Source of the DNA: Xylanimonas cellulosilytica DSM 15894
GTDB taxonomy: Bacteria > Actinomycetota > Actinomycetes > Actinomycetales > Cellulomonadaceae
Length of the DNA: 64,000 nucleotides
Direction: 5' to 3'
Assembly (NCBI RefSeq): GCF_000024965.1
Contig: NC_013530.1
Coordinates: 186,001-250,000, forward strand
Position numbers and translations under genes: made by a program. Under the pieces are notes generated by a model. It was not told the origin of the DNA. It saw only the letters and a list, made by a program, of their open reading frames with translations, and made no database searches. This document shows, one piece after another, positions 1 through 8,274 of the stretch; position 1 is the first letter of the stretch, and every line of letters begins with the position of its first letter.

Positions 1-474
1 CGCGATGACCCCCGGCGAGATGTCCGGGTCGCGGGTCTCCTGGTTCGGGGCCGCGTGGTGGGCGTCGTGCTTCGCGGTCCACCACATGTGGCTCACGCCG
101 ACGAACACGTTCGCCAGGATGCGGCCCGTCCAGTCGTTCCACCGGTGCGAGCGGAAGATCTGCCGGTGTGAGCTGTCATGCCCGAGGAACGCCAGCTGGG
201 CCAGCACGACGGCGAGGGCCGCGGCGAGCAGCAGCTGCCACCAGGTGTCACCCAGGAGCACGACCCCCGCCCAGACCAGCGCGAACGCGGCGACCGTGGC
301 GATCAGGCGCGTCCAGTAGTACGCGTACCGGCGCCGGTGCAGGCCCGAGTCGCGCACGAGCTTTGCCAGGACCGAGTAGTCGCGCGCGACCGGGCGGTCC
401 CGCGGCAGGCGGGCCAGGCGGGCCGCCTCCGGGGTCGTCGGACGGTCGAGCCGGTCCCGTGTGTTGCTGCTCAC
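1..474 (-). CDS. Fatty acid desaturase (N-terminal part, runs off the window)
   Basis: The visible 158 residues belong to a membrane fatty acid/acyl-CoA desaturase, a di-iron enzyme that introduces double bonds into acyl chains. Two of the expected histidine boxes are present: HDSSH (HX3H type) after a hydrophobic segment pair, and HDAHH (HX2HH type) near the window edge. The third box would lie outside. The GTG at 474 is preferred because the ATG at 476, in another frame, is followed at once by a stop codon. The N-terminus is hydrophilic (starting MSSNTRDRLDRPT), then two membrane helices. No operon partner is visible; the next gene in the same direction ends at 555. Substrate cannot be judged from this part. 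Confidence 0.85.
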   Translation of the reverse strand, partial: MSSNTRDRLDRPTTPEAARLARLPRDRPVARDYSVLAKLVRDSGLHRRRYAYYWTRLIATVAAFALVWAGVVLLGDTWWQLLLAAALAVVLAQLAFLGHDSSHRQIFRSHRWNDWTGRILANVFVGVSHMWWTAKHDAHHAAPNQETRDPDISPGVIA

Positions 475-554
475 ATCTCGACACTACGCCCACGATGTCG
501 CCGGGCCTATGGCGCCGCCGGCCGAGGCAGCGGTGCCGCGAGCGTCAGTGCCCG

Positions 555-1457
555 TCAGTGCCGCCGGTGGTCCACGATCGCCGTCTGGGGTCCGCGCCGG
601 GGAGCCCGCGCCCGCCCGGAGACCGAGATCAGCCGGACCACCCGGTGCCGGTGCGGCGCGTACGGGGCCAGCAGCGCGAGCATCCCGGCGTCGTCGGTGC
701 GCTCGCCCGTCAGGGCCCAGCCGACGGCGCCCGGCAGGTTGAAGTCGCCCAGCGAGACGGCGTCCGCGTCGCCGAAGGCCCGCTGCGCCACCTCGGCCGA
801 CGTCCACACGCCCACCCCGCGGACGGCCTCGAGCCGCGCCCGCGCGGCCGGCACCTCCAGGTGCGCGGCCTCCTCGAGCCGCGCGGCGAGGCGGGCGCAC
901 GTCGTCACGATCCGTGCCCTCCCCGGGTCCACGCCGGCGCGGTGCCAGTCCCAGCTCGGGATCGCGGCCCACTGCCGCGGTGCCGGCACCACGCGCATGC
1001 CCGACGGCGCAGGCCCGGGCGCGGGGGACCCGTACCGGGTCAGCAGCCACCGCCACGCGCGGTGCGCGGTCACGGTCTGCACGCGCTGCTCGAGGATCGC
1101 CGGGACGAGCGACTCGAGCACGCGTCCCGTGCGCGGCATCCGCATCCCGCCGGCGCGGCGCGACGCGTCACGGAGCTGCGGGGGTGGGGTGAAGCCGGCG
1201 TCGTCGTCGTCCTCGCCAAGGAGCGACGGCACGCCGTCGGCGGCCTCGCGCGCACCGTCACCCCACAGGTCGACGACGGCGGAGCGCGGGCCGTCCTGGA
1301 CGATCCGCGCGGTGACGGGGCCGGTGGGCAGCAGGCTGGTGCGCCACAGGGCGCCGTCGGGCGTCCGGTGCACGGCGGGGTCGTACCGCCCGTGCCCGAG
1401 CTGTGCGAGCGTCAGCGCGACGTCCAGCGGACGTGAGGACTCGTGACGCACCCGCAC
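555..1457 (-). CDS. DNA-3-methyladenine glycosylase, AlkA/HhH-GPD type
   Basis: This 300-residue protein looks like a base-excision DNA glycosylase that removes alkylated purines. The HhH-GPD core is recognisable: LVPAILEQRVQTVTAHRAW, then the helix-hairpin-helix VRGVGVWTSAEVAQ, followed by SLGDFNLPGAVGW, whose aspartate fits the catalytic Asp of AlkA. The first ~100 residues are a variable N-terminal domain as in AlkA. It lies 10 bp behind rnhA on the same strand, so the two are probably co-transcribed as a nucleic-acid maintenance pair. The exact substrate range (3-methyladenine or other lesions) is inferred from the family. Confidence 0.8.
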   Translation of the reverse strand: MRVRHESSRPLDVALTLAQLGHGRYDPAVHRTPDGALWRTSLLPTGPVTARIVQDGPRSAVVDLWGDGAREAADGVPSLLGEDDDDAGFTPPPQLRDASRRAGGMRMPRTGRVLESLVPAILEQRVQTVTAHRAWRWLLTRYGSPAPGPAPSGMRVVPAPRQWAAIPSWDWHRAGVDPGRARIVTTCARLAARLEEAAHLEVPAARARLEAVRGVGVWTSAEVAQRAFGDADAVSLGDFNLPGAVGWALTGERTDDAGMLALLAPYAPHRHRVVRLISVSGRARAPRRGPQTAIVDHRRH

Positions 1458-1467
1458 CGGAACCTCG

Positions 1468-2073
1468 TCAGTCGAAGAGGGTGCCGAGCTCCCACGGGGA
1501 CTCGGCCGCGGGGCGCTCGGCGCGGACCCCCACGGCTGCGGGGCGAGGCGCTGGCTCGGCGGACCGCTCCTCGACGGCGGAGAGCAGCACGGACCTGACG
1601 TCGCCGCGGCCCGCCGCCCACTCCGCGGCCGCGAGACCGGCGAGCTCGTCGGCGCGCTCGTTGAACGGGTTGCCCACGTGGCCGCGCACCCAGCGGAAGC
1701 GGACGGGGCCGCCGCGGCCGGCGATGGCGGCGTCGATGGCCTGGACGAGCTCGAGGTTCTTCACGGGGCTGCCCGACGCCGTCCGCCAGCCCTTGCGCTT
1801 CCAGCCCTCCAGCCACTCCGAGGAGCAGCGGATGGCGTACTGGGAGTCGGACTCGATGAGCAGCGGCTCGTCGCCCGGGTGGGCCTCGACCGCGCGGAGC
1901 ACGGCCGTGAGCTCCGCGACCTGGTTGGTGCCGCTGGCCGCACCGCCCGAGTCGAAGCGGCCCCCCTCGTGGTCGATCCACGCCCAGCCGATCGCACCGC
2001 CAGGGTTGCGAAGACACGAACCGTCGGTGCTCACGATGATCACGTCCGTGATTCTGCCCCGCGCCACCGACAC
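1468..2073 (-). CDS. rnhA: Ribonuclease HI
   Basis: RNase HI cleaves the RNA strand of RNA-DNA hybrids (R-loops, misincorporated ribonucleotides). The canonical core is complete: STDGSCLRNPGG with the first catalytic Asp, the Glu in NQVAELTAVLRAV, the Asp in IESDSQYAIRCSSEWLEGWK, and WVRGHVGNPFNERADELA with the histidine loop and last Asp. Residues beyond ~150 form a polar C-terminal tail that is not part of the fold. Several in-frame starts (GTG 2073, or the later GTG giving VIIVSTDGSC) are possible; the shorter form would begin right at the first beta strand. It is the first gene of a probable two-gene unit with the glycosylase. Confidence 0.93.
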   Translation of the reverse strand: MSVARGRITDVIIVSTDGSCLRNPGGAIGWAWIDHEGGRFDSGGAASGTNQVAELTAVLRAVEAHPGDEPLLIESDSQYAIRCSSEWLEGWKRKGWRTASGSPVKNLELVQAIDAAIAGRGGPVRFRWVRGHVGNPFNERADELAGLAAAEWAAGRGDVRSVLLSAVEERSAEPAPRPAAVGVRAERPAAESPWELGTLFD

Positions 2074-2124
2074 CGTCGAGCATCGGGCGCCCCGAGCCCG
2101 TCATCGGGGCACGCCACTGCGGTC

Positions 2125-2179
2125 GAGATCCGCCTGACGGCTCGCCAACCGCTCGTCGGCGAGCCGTCGAGCGGATCTC
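2125..2179. repeat. Large intergenic inverted repeat (55 bp)
   Basis: Two arms read GAGATCCGC + CTG + ACGGCTCGCC and GGCGAGCCGT + CGA + GCGGATCTC. They pair as 9 bp and 10 bp perfect stems broken by one 3-nt internal mismatch, with an 11-nt loop. It sits between the divergent starts of rnhA and the VIT-family gene. There is no T-tract, so it looks like a palindromic repeat element rather than a terminator. Confidence 0.75.
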
Positions 2180-2243
2180 AACCCCCGGGCGGATGAGGGC
2201 GGGCGAAACCGTGGCCCGCCGTGTGTCGCTGAGAATCGGCGGC

Positions 2244-3392
2244 ATGAGCTTGCCGATGCCCTCCGCGCGCCCCGCCCGGACCGCTGCCGACGTCCGCCGC
2301 TGGCGGCGCTACCTCGCCGACGAACGCGCCGAGGCCGCCGTCTACCGTGACCTCGCCGGGCGCCGTACGGGGGAGGAACGCGACATCCTGCTCGCGCTGG
2401 CCGCCGCGGAGGGCCGCCACGAGCAGCACTGGCTCGACCTGCTGGGCGACGACGCCGGGCGGCCCCTGCGCGGGGACCTGCGCACCCGGGTCCTCGGCTG
2501 GTTGGCGCGGCGGTTCGGCGGCGTGTTCGTCCTGGCGCTCGCCCAGCGCGCGGAGTCCCGCTCGGCCTACGGGCAGGACGTCGACGCGACCCCCGCCATG
2601 GCCGCCGACGAGCAGATCCACGAGGAGGTGGTGCGCGGTCTCGCGACCCGCGGGCGCAACCGCCTGTCGGGCACCTTCCGCGCGGCCGTCTTCGGCGCGA
2701 ACGACGGCCTGGTCTCCAACCTCGCGCTCGTCCTCGGCATCGGCGCCTCGGGGGCCGCGCAGCAGACGGTGCTGCTCACCGGCCTCGCCGGCCTGCTCGC
2801 CGGGGCGCTGTCGATGGGCGCGGGAGAGTTCATCTCCATCCGCTCCCAGCGTGAGCTGCTGGAGGCGTCGACGCCCGCGCCGTCGGCCGCCCGCGCCCTG
2901 CCGCACCTCGACGTCGACGCCAACGAGCTCGCCCTCGTCTACCGCGCGCGCGGTATGGCTGCCGGCGACGCCCAGCGGCACGCCGACCAGGTCCTCACCC
3001 GCCTGGCGGTCGCGGGGACGACGTCGGGTGCGACGCCCGCCGACCTGCACGCGAGCCACGCCGCCGAGGAGGCGGCCGGTGTCGCCCCCGACGACGCCGA
3101 CGACCTGGAGACGCACGGCACCGCGTGGGGTGCGGCGATCTCCAGCTTCTGCTTCTTCGCCTCGGGCGCGGTCATCCCGGTGATCCCGTACCTGTTCGGG
3201 CTGCACGGCACGACGGCGGTGGTCGTCGCGGCGGCCCTCGTCGGCATCGCGCTGCTCGCGACGGGTGCGGTCACGGGACTGCTCTCGGGCACGTCCCCGC
3301 TCACCCGGGCGGCGCGACAGCTCGCGATCGGCTACGCCGCGGCCGCCGTCACCTACTTGCTGGGCCTGGCGTTCGGCACGACGCTCGCCTGA
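2244..3392 (+). CDS. Ferritin-like/VIT1 family Fe2+/Mn2+ transporter
   Basis: This is a two-part membrane protein: an N-terminal ferritin-like (rubrerythrin-type) helical domain, roughly residues 15-115 (RYLADERAEAAVYRDLAG, then AAAEGRHEQHWLDLL with EXXH-like metal ligands), followed by a VIT1/CCC1 transporter domain from about residue 145 (FRAAVFGANDGLVSNLALVL, SMGAGEFISIRSQRE) with about five membrane helices. The family exports or sequesters ferrous iron or manganese; the ferritin-like domain probably senses or loads the metal. The start at 2244 follows GAGAA at a normal distance; an upstream in-frame start at 2193 lacks support. Its 3' end overlaps the convergent gluconokinase gene by 40 bp. 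Confidence 0.88.
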   Translation: MSLPMPSARPARTAADVRRWRRYLADERAEAAVYRDLAGRRTGEERDILLALAAAEGRHEQHWLDLLGDDAGRPLRGDLRTRVLGWLARRFGGVFVLALAQRAESRSAYGQDVDATPAMAADEQIHEEVVRGLATRGRNRLSGTFRAAVFGANDGLVSNLALVLGIGASGAAQQTVLLTGLAGLLAGALSMGAGEFISIRSQRELLEASTPAPSAARALPHLDVDANELALVYRARGMAAGDAQRHADQVLTRLAVAGTTSGATPADLHASHAAEEAAGVAPDDADDLETHGTAWGAAISSFCFFASGAVIPVIPYLFGLHGTTAVVVAAALVGIALLATGAVTGLLSGTSPLTRAARQLAIGYAAAAVTYLLGLAFGTTLA

Positions 3393-3898
3393 TCTGCAGC
3401 GCCATCCAGGTAGCCCACGGCCGCGTCGACGATCCGCTCCAGACCCGCCGCGACGTCGATGGTGATGCCGGGCTCGTCCGGGCCCAGCGGCTCGAGGGTC
3501 GCGAGCTGGCTCGCCAGCATGTCCGCCTTCATGAAGTGCCCGGCCCGCCCCCCGATGCGCTCGGCGAGCAGCTCCGGGCTGCCGGTGAGGTGCACGAAAA
3601 GCACCGGCCCGGCGTCGCGCAGCAGGTCCCGGTACACCCGGGCGAGCGCGCTGCACGAGACGACGGCGGGGCGCCCGGCGGCGTGCTGGGCGGCGAGCCA
3701 GTCGCGGATCGACCCCAGCCAGGGCCAGCGGTCCCAGTCGGTCAGCGCCCGCCCGGCCGCCATCGCGGCCACGTTCTCGGGGGAGTGGAAGTCGTCCCCC
3801 TCGGCGAACACGCCACCGACCCGCCGGGCGACCTCCACGGCCACGGTCGACTTCCCGGCACCGGCCACCCCCATCACCACCACCAGCACGGACTCCAT
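3353..3898 (-). CDS. Gluconokinase
   Basis: Gluconokinase phosphorylates D-gluconate to 6-phosphogluconate for the pentose phosphate pathway. The protein has the P-loop GVAGAGKST at the very N-terminus, EGDDFHSPENVAAMAAG (substrate loop), LTDWDRWPWL and SCSALARVYRDLLR, all typical of the GntK family, and normal length (181 residues). The start MESVLVVV at 3898 follows a purine-rich AAGGTGGGG; a longer form starting at 3916 is less likely. It is downstream of the MFS gene on the same strand (76-bp gap) and convergent with the VIT-family gene, overlapping its last 40 bp. Confidence 0.92.
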   Translation of the reverse strand: MESVLVVVMGVAGAGKSTVAVEVARRVGGVFAEGDDFHSPENVAAMAAGRALTDWDRWPWLGSIRDWLAAQHAAGRPAVVSCSALARVYRDLLRDAGPVLFVHLTGSPELLAERIGGRAGHFMKADMLASQLATLEPLGPDEPGITIDVAAGLERIVDAAVGYLDGAADQASVVPNARPSK

Positions 3899-3974
3899 GC
3901 CCCCACCTTTCCGCACCCGAGCCGCGGGCGCAGCGTCGTGCCCGGCGTGCGGGCAGCCGGGCGGGCGGGTCGGC

Positions 3975-5339
3975 TCAGCGGCGGCGGAGCGTCGGCAGGG
4001 ACACGAGGGCCATGACGGCGCACGTCCAGCCCGCGATCATCGCCACCCAGAACCCCGCCTGCGACCCGGCGTCGTCGATGCGCGTGCCCGCCAGCCACGA
4101 ACCCAGCGCGGCACCGCCGCCGGTCGCCGTGGCGATCCAGGCCAGGCCCTCGGTCAGACGGTTCGCCGGCACGAGCGACTGCACCATCGCGTTGCCGTTG
4201 ATGAGCGTCGGCGCGATCGCCACGCCCGTCACGCACATGGCGACGGCGAGCGCCACCTTCGACTGCGCCGTCAGGAACAGCGACACGCCCACCGCCAGCG
4301 CCGCCGTGCCGACGGCGAACCGCGTGGACAGCCGCGACTGCCAGTGCACCGCCCCGTAGACCAGCCCGGACAGCATCGACCCCAGCGCGAACGCGGCCAG
4401 GATCACGCCGGCCAGCCCGCGCGCCCCCTGCTCGCTCGCGAACGCGACGGTGGACACGTCCACGGCCCCGAAGATCGTGCCCATCGCGAGGAACACCAGC
4501 GCGAGCCCCGGGATGCCGGGCATGAGGATCGCGGACCGCCTGTCGGCGGTCGTCGCCGCGACCTCGACGATCGTCCCGTCGTCGGCGCGCGTGACGACGT
4601 CGATCTCCGCCTCACCGACGACGTCGCGGCCCGGCCCGTCGGCCGGCCGGTCGCCGCCGTCACCCGTGCGCCCGACGACGTCGCCGTCCCGCGCCCGCCC
4701 GACGACGTCGCCCCGCACGCCTCCGCCGTCGTCGGACCGCCTGACCGGCGGTTCGGTGCGCCGCTGGACCAGGAGCGCGAACCCGCCGGCCGCCCCCGCG
4801 AGCGCCGCGACGAGCAGGCCGCCGGCCGGGATCACGGCGGTGGCCAGCACGGTCGCGGCGATGGGGCCGATGATGAACGCGACCTCGTCCACCACGGCCT
4901 CGAGGGAGAACGCGGTGTGCAGGCGGCCCGGGTCGTGCACCGCGTGGGTCCACCGGGCGCGCACGTACGACCCGTACGAGCCCTGCGACGCCCCGGCGAT
5001 CGCGGCGATCAGCAGCAGCACCGGCTCGGGGGCACCCGCCCCGGCGGCGGCGACCAGCCCGATCAGCCCCGCCGTCGTCACCACCAGCAACGGCAGCAGC
5101 ACGCGGCGCTGCCCCGCCCGGTCCACGAACCGTGCGACCTGCGGCGCGGCGAGCGCCTGCGCGACCACCAGCACCGCCGAGACGCGGCCGGCCAGCCCGT
5201 ACGACCCGGTGTACTCCTGCACCATGAGCACGGTGCCGATCCCCACCATCGCGTTGGGGAGGCGGGCCAGGCCGCCCGCAGCGGAGAACGCCGCCGCGCC
5301 GGGTACTCGAAGAACATCGGCGTACGGGTTACGGCTCAC
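3975..5339 (-). CDS. MFS transporter
   Basis: A 12-helix major facilitator superfamily permease of about 454 residues. It starts MSRNPYADVLRVPGAAAF; the GTG at 5339 follows GAGAA at a suitable distance, so the long upstream reading frame extension (to 6116) is not coding. Between the two six-helix halves (about residues 210-270) lies a hydrophilic loop rich in Asp, Gly and Val with repeated DVVGR-like peptides, longer than usual. The substrate is unknown; family members of this kind are often drug or sugar efflux proteins. It is divergent from the small acetyltransferase at 5391, with only 51 bp for both promoters. Confidence 0.82.
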   Translation of the reverse strand: MSRNPYADVLRVPGAAAFSAAGGLARLPNAMVGIGTVLMVQEYTGSYGLAGRVSAVLVVAQALAAPQVARFVDRAGQRRVLLPLLVVTTAGLIGLVAAAGAGAPEPVLLLIAAIAGASQGSYGSYVRARWTHAVHDPGRLHTAFSLEAVVDEVAFIIGPIAATVLATAVIPAGGLLVAALAGAAGGFALLVQRRTEPPVRRSDDGGGVRGDVVGRARDGDVVGRTGDGGDRPADGPGRDVVGEAEIDVVTRADDGTIVEVAATTADRRSAILMPGIPGLALVFLAMGTIFGAVDVSTVAFASEQGARGLAGVILAAFALGSMLSGLVYGAVHWQSRLSTRFAVGTAALAVGVSLFLTAQSKVALAVAMCVTGVAIAPTLINGNAMVQSLVPANRLTEGLAWIATATGGGAALGSWLAGTRIDDAGSQAGFWVAMIAGWTCAVMALVSLPTLRRR

Positions 5340-5390
5340 CGGCTGATTCTCGCAGCCGATCCCCAGGTTCCTCGCGGTACCGTACCCGGC

Positions 5391-5708
5391 ATGACCCGTC
5401 CGACGACCTCCGCTGACCCGTCGCCGGTGTGCGTCGTCGTGAAGCTGCCCGCGCAGTCTCGCTACGAGGCGCACCACCCGGAGTCGGACCGCGTGATGGG
5501 CTGGCTGAACTACCGGGTCGAGGGTGACGTCATGGTCATCAACTCGACCGTCACCGTGCCCGAGTTCCGCGGCCGCGGCGTCGCGGGCATGCTCGCCGGG
5601 CAGGCGCTCGAGGACGCGATCGACGCCGGACACCGGGTCGACGCCCTGTGCTGGTACGTCGCCGAGTACATCGAGCGCAACCCGCGGTACTTCTCGCTGC
5701 AGGTCTGA
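5391..5708 (+). CDS. Small GNAT-type N-acetyltransferase (COG2388-like)
   Basis: A 105-residue minimal acetyltransferase of the GNAT fold. The acetyl-CoA loop is in VPEFRGRGVAGMLAGQAL (RGRGVAG), followed by ALCWYVAEYIERNPRY, the WYV...Y..RHP-like ending typical of the YjdJ/COG2388 group. The substrate is unknown. The ATG at 5391 lies 7 nt after TACCGT (5378-5383), which matches a TANNNT -10 element, so the mRNA may be leaderless. A second paralogue follows at 5763. Confidence 0.8.
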   Translation: MTRPTTSADPSPVCVVVKLPAQSRYEAHHPESDRVMGWLNYRVEGDVMVINSTVTVPEFRGRGVAGMLAGQALEDAIDAGHRVDALCWYVAEYIERNPRYFSLQV

Positions 5709-5762
5709 GACGCCCCCGCCGGGCGGTTGGACCGCACCGGCCGAGCGGGCCACCATGGGCAC

Positions 5763-6134
5763 ATGGCAGAGGTCCGACCGCACGTCACCGTCACCGACGA
5801 CCCGTCCGGCTCCGTCGTCGTCGCCACGCTCGACGACGGGACGGTCGCGGGCCGGGCCTTCTACGACCGGCGGGGCACGACCGTGACCTTCACGCACACC
5901 GAGGTCGACCCGGCCTTCGGCGGGCAGGGCATCGGCTCGCAGCTCGCCGCGGGGGCGCTCGGACTCGTGCGGCAGGCCGGTGGCACGGTCGTCCCGCTGT
6001 GCCCCTTCATCCGCGCGTACATGGCCAAGCACCCCGAGCACGACGACCTGCTGCGGACCGCCACGGACTTCGGCACGCGCACCGCGGGTCCGGGGACGCC
6101 GAACGCGCCCGCCCACGACGCCGCGGGGGAGTGA
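5763..6134 (+). CDS. Small GNAT-type N-acetyltransferase (COG2388-like), second copy
   Basis: A 123-residue relative of the previous gene, with VDPAFGGQGIGSQLAAGAL as acetyl-CoA loop and VPLCPFIRAYMAKHPEH, the C-x-F-x...Y...HPE signature of the COG2388 group. The tandem arrangement suggests an old duplication; sequence similarity between the two is limited to the motifs. It ends 4 bp before the flavoprotein gene, so it is likely the first gene of that transcript, though a functional link is not evident. Confidence 0.8.
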   Translation: MAEVRPHVTVTDDPSGSVVVATLDDGTVAGRAFYDRRGTTVTFTHTEVDPAFGGQGIGSQLAAGALGLVRQAGGTVVPLCPFIRAYMAKHPEHDDLLRTATDFGTRTAGPGTPNAPAHDAAGE

Positions 6135-6138
6135 CGGG

Positions 6139-8274
6139 ATGCGCGTCGATCACGCCGACGTCGTCGTCGTCGGTGGCGGGGCCGCCGGGCTGAGCGCGGC
6201 GCTCGCGGCCGTGGAGTCGTTCGCCGCGGCCGGGCGTGAGGACGCCGTCGTCGCCCTGGTGTCGAAGGTCTACCCGATGCGTTCGCACACGGTCGCCGCG
6301 GAGGGCGGCGCGGCGGGCGTCGTCCCGGGCGGTGTGGACACCGCCGAGCAGCATGTGGCCGACACGCTGGCCGGCGGTGCCGGGCTGGGGCACGACGACG
6401 CCGTCCGCTTCGTCGTCGACCGCGCCCCCGCGGAGCTCGCCCGGATGGAGCGCCTGGGCATGCCCTGGTCGCGCGCCGACGACGGAGCCCCGGCCGTCCG
6501 CCGCTTCGGCGGGATGACGAACCCGCGCACCTGGTTCGCGGCCGACAAGACCGGCTTCCACCTGCTGCACACCCTCTTCCAGACGTCGCTGCGCGAGGAG
6601 ACGATCCGCCGCTACGACGAGCACATCGTCCTCGACCTCCTCCTCACCGACCCGGTGGTAGAGCCAGTCGAAACCACCACCGCCACCACCCCTCCGGTGG
6701 TAGAGCCTGTCGAAACCACCCCACACGGTGGACCCGCCCCCCTCCCGGTGGTCGAGCCTGTCGAAACCACCCGCCCCCGCCAGGTCCGCGGCGTCGTCGC
6801 CTACGACCAGCAGCGCGGCGAACCGGTGACCCTGATCGCCCCCGCCGTCGTCCTCGCGACGGGCGGCTACGCCCGCGCCTGGGGCACGTCCACCAACGCG
6901 GGCATCGTCACGGGCGACGGCCTGTCGATGGCGCTGCGCGCGGGCCTGCCGCTGCGGGACCTGGAGATGGTGCAGGTGCACCCCACCTGCTTGCCGGGCA
7001 GCGGCATCCTCATCACAGAGGCGGCGCGCGGCGAGGGCGGCGTGCTGCTCGACGCCGACGGCGCACGCTACCTCGCCGACTACGGCCTGGGCCCGGAGAC
7101 CCCCGTGGGTGCGCCCGTCGCGCGGCGGATGGAGCTCGGCCCGCGCGACAAGCTCTCGCAGGCGTTCTGGCACGCCGACCGGGCGGGCCGCACGATCCCG
7201 ACGCGCGACGGCGGAGTCGTCCACCTCGACCTGCGCCACCTCGGCAAGGCCGTCATCGACGAGCGGCTGCCGCTGGTGGCGGGCCTGGCGCGCCGGTTCG
7301 CGGGCGTCGACCCGGTGACGACGCCGATCCCCGTGCGCCCGGCGGCGCACTACACGATGGGCGGCATCGTCACGACGCCGCAGGGGCAGGTGCTCGACGC
7401 GGCCGGAGCCGCGGTCACGGGCCTCTTCGCCGCAGGCGAGTGCGCGTCGACGGGCCTGCACGGCGCCAACCGCCTGGGCTCGAACTCCCTGGTGGAAACC
7501 CTGGTCGTGGGCCGCGCCGCCGGCACCCTCGCCGCGGTTTCCGGCGCGCGCACACCGTCCCCCACCCCCGGGTTGTCAGACGCACCCGAGGATGGAGACT
7601 TGCGAGCGTCTGACAACCCAGGTGGGGTGGGCCGTGCGTCGCGGGAGCAGGCCCGCATCGTCGAGCAGGCGCGGGCGCTGGCAGAGCGGTGGCTCGGGAT
7701 GCGGGGTCGCGGCACGGAGTCGCCCGCGGCGATCCGCCGCGAGCTCGGCGCGGTGCTCGACGCCGAGGTCGGCATCTTCCGGGACGCCGACGGGCTGGCC
7801 CGCGCCGCGGCCGTCCTCGACGACCTCGCCGAGCGCTACCGGGACGTGCGCGTCGCGGACACCGCCGCCGTCTTCAACACCGACTGGACGCAGGCCCTGG
7901 AGCTCGGCGCGATGCTCGACATCGCCCGGGGTGCGGTCGCCGCCGCCATCGGCCGCACCGAGTCCCGCGGCGCCCACCAGCGCCTGGACCACCCGCAGAC
8001 CGACGACGTCGCCCGCCACAGCCTGGTGACCCTGGACGCGAACGGCGCGATCACGGTCACCTGGCCCCCGGCGGCCGAGCCTGCCCCGGCGGCCGAGCCG
8101 CCCTCGGTGGTCGAGCCGCCCCCGGTGGTCGAGCCGCCCCCGGTGGTTGAGCCTGTCGAAACCACGCCCCGCCCACCCGCGGTGGCCGCCGCCGCTCCGG
8201 TGGTTGAGCCTGTCGAAACCACCCCCGCCGCCCGACCCGCCCGACCCGCGCGCACCTCGGAGGCCCGCCCGTGA
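6139..8274 (+). CDS. frdA: Fumarate reductase/succinate dehydrogenase flavoprotein subunit, with in-frame repeat insertions
   Basis: The catalytic FAD subunit of a fumarate reductase or succinate dehydrogenase. The FAD motif is VVVGGGAAGLSAALAA; RSHTVAAEGGAAG carries the histidine that binds FAD covalently in the family; HPTCLPG, EAARGEGG and HGANRLGSNSLVE are conserved active-site parts. At 711 residues it is about 100 longer than usual. The excess comes from repeats: residues ~172-211 contain three VVEPVETT peptides encoded by 25-bp hairpin repeats, ~478-494 come from a perfect palindrome at 7570-7619, and the last ~65 residues are a Pro/Glu/Val tail with more copies. All keep the frame, and all core motifs are intact, so the enzyme may still work. 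The stop overlaps the frdB start. Confidence 0.9.
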   Translation: MRVDHADVVVVGGGAAGLSAALAAVESFAAAGREDAVVALVSKVYPMRSHTVAAEGGAAGVVPGGVDTAEQHVADTLAGGAGLGHDDAVRFVVDRAPAELARMERLGMPWSRADDGAPAVRRFGGMTNPRTWFAADKTGFHLLHTLFQTSLREETIRRYDEHIVLDLLLTDPVVEPVETTTATTPPVVEPVETTPHGGPAPLPVVEPVETTRPRQVRGVVAYDQQRGEPVTLIAPAVVLATGGYARAWGTSTNAGIVTGDGLSMALRAGLPLRDLEMVQVHPTCLPGSGILITEAARGEGGVLLDADGARYLADYGLGPETPVGAPVARRMELGPRDKLSQAFWHADRAGRTIPTRDGGVVHLDLRHLGKAVIDERLPLVAGLARRFAGVDPVTTPIPVRPAAHYTMGGIVTTPQGQVLDAAGAAVTGLFAAGECASTGLHGANRLGSNSLVETLVVGRAAGTLAAVSGARTPSPTPGLSDAPEDGDLRASDNPGGVGRASREQARIVEQARALAERWLGMRGRGTESPAAIRRELGAVLDAEVGIFRDADGLARAAAVLDDLAERYRDVRVADTAAVFNTDWTQALELGAMLDIARGAVAAAIGRTESRGAHQRLDHPQTDDVARHSLVTLDANGAITVTWPPAAEPAPAAEPPSVVEPPPVVEPPPVVEPVETTPRPPAVAAAAPVVEPVETTPAARPARPARTSEARP
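6654..6771. repeat. Three 25-bp hairpin repeats inside frdA
   Basis: Full copies begin at 6654, 6696 and 6747. Each has arms GGTGGT(T/A) and AACCACC around an 11-nt loop. The distances (42 and 51 bp) are multiples of three, and all copies are read in the frame that gives VVEPVETT. Confidence 0.92.
7570..7619. repeat. Perfect palindrome (14-bp arms) inside frdA
   Basis: GGGTTGTCAGACGC at 7570-7583 is exactly complementary to GCGTCTGACAACCC at 7606-7619, with a 22-nt loop. It is translated in frame as part of FrdA. Related TGTCAG...CTGACA pairs occur at 61814-61918. Confidence 0.88.
8106..8223. repeat. 25-bp hairpin repeats in the 3' end of frdA
   Basis: Two full copies (starts 8142 and 8199) and two half copies (8106, 8123) form the coding region for the C-terminal tail of FrdA. 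All are in the VVEPVETT frame. Confidence 0.88.

Noticed and set aside
5340-6116. N-terminal extension of the MFS gene up to 6116
   Set aside because: It would run antisense through both small acetyltransferases; a GTG with ribosome site at 5339 gives the correct N-terminus.
6139-8274. frdA as a pseudogene because of insertions
   Set aside because: Frame is open throughout, all core motifs are intact, and the overlap with frdB is kept.
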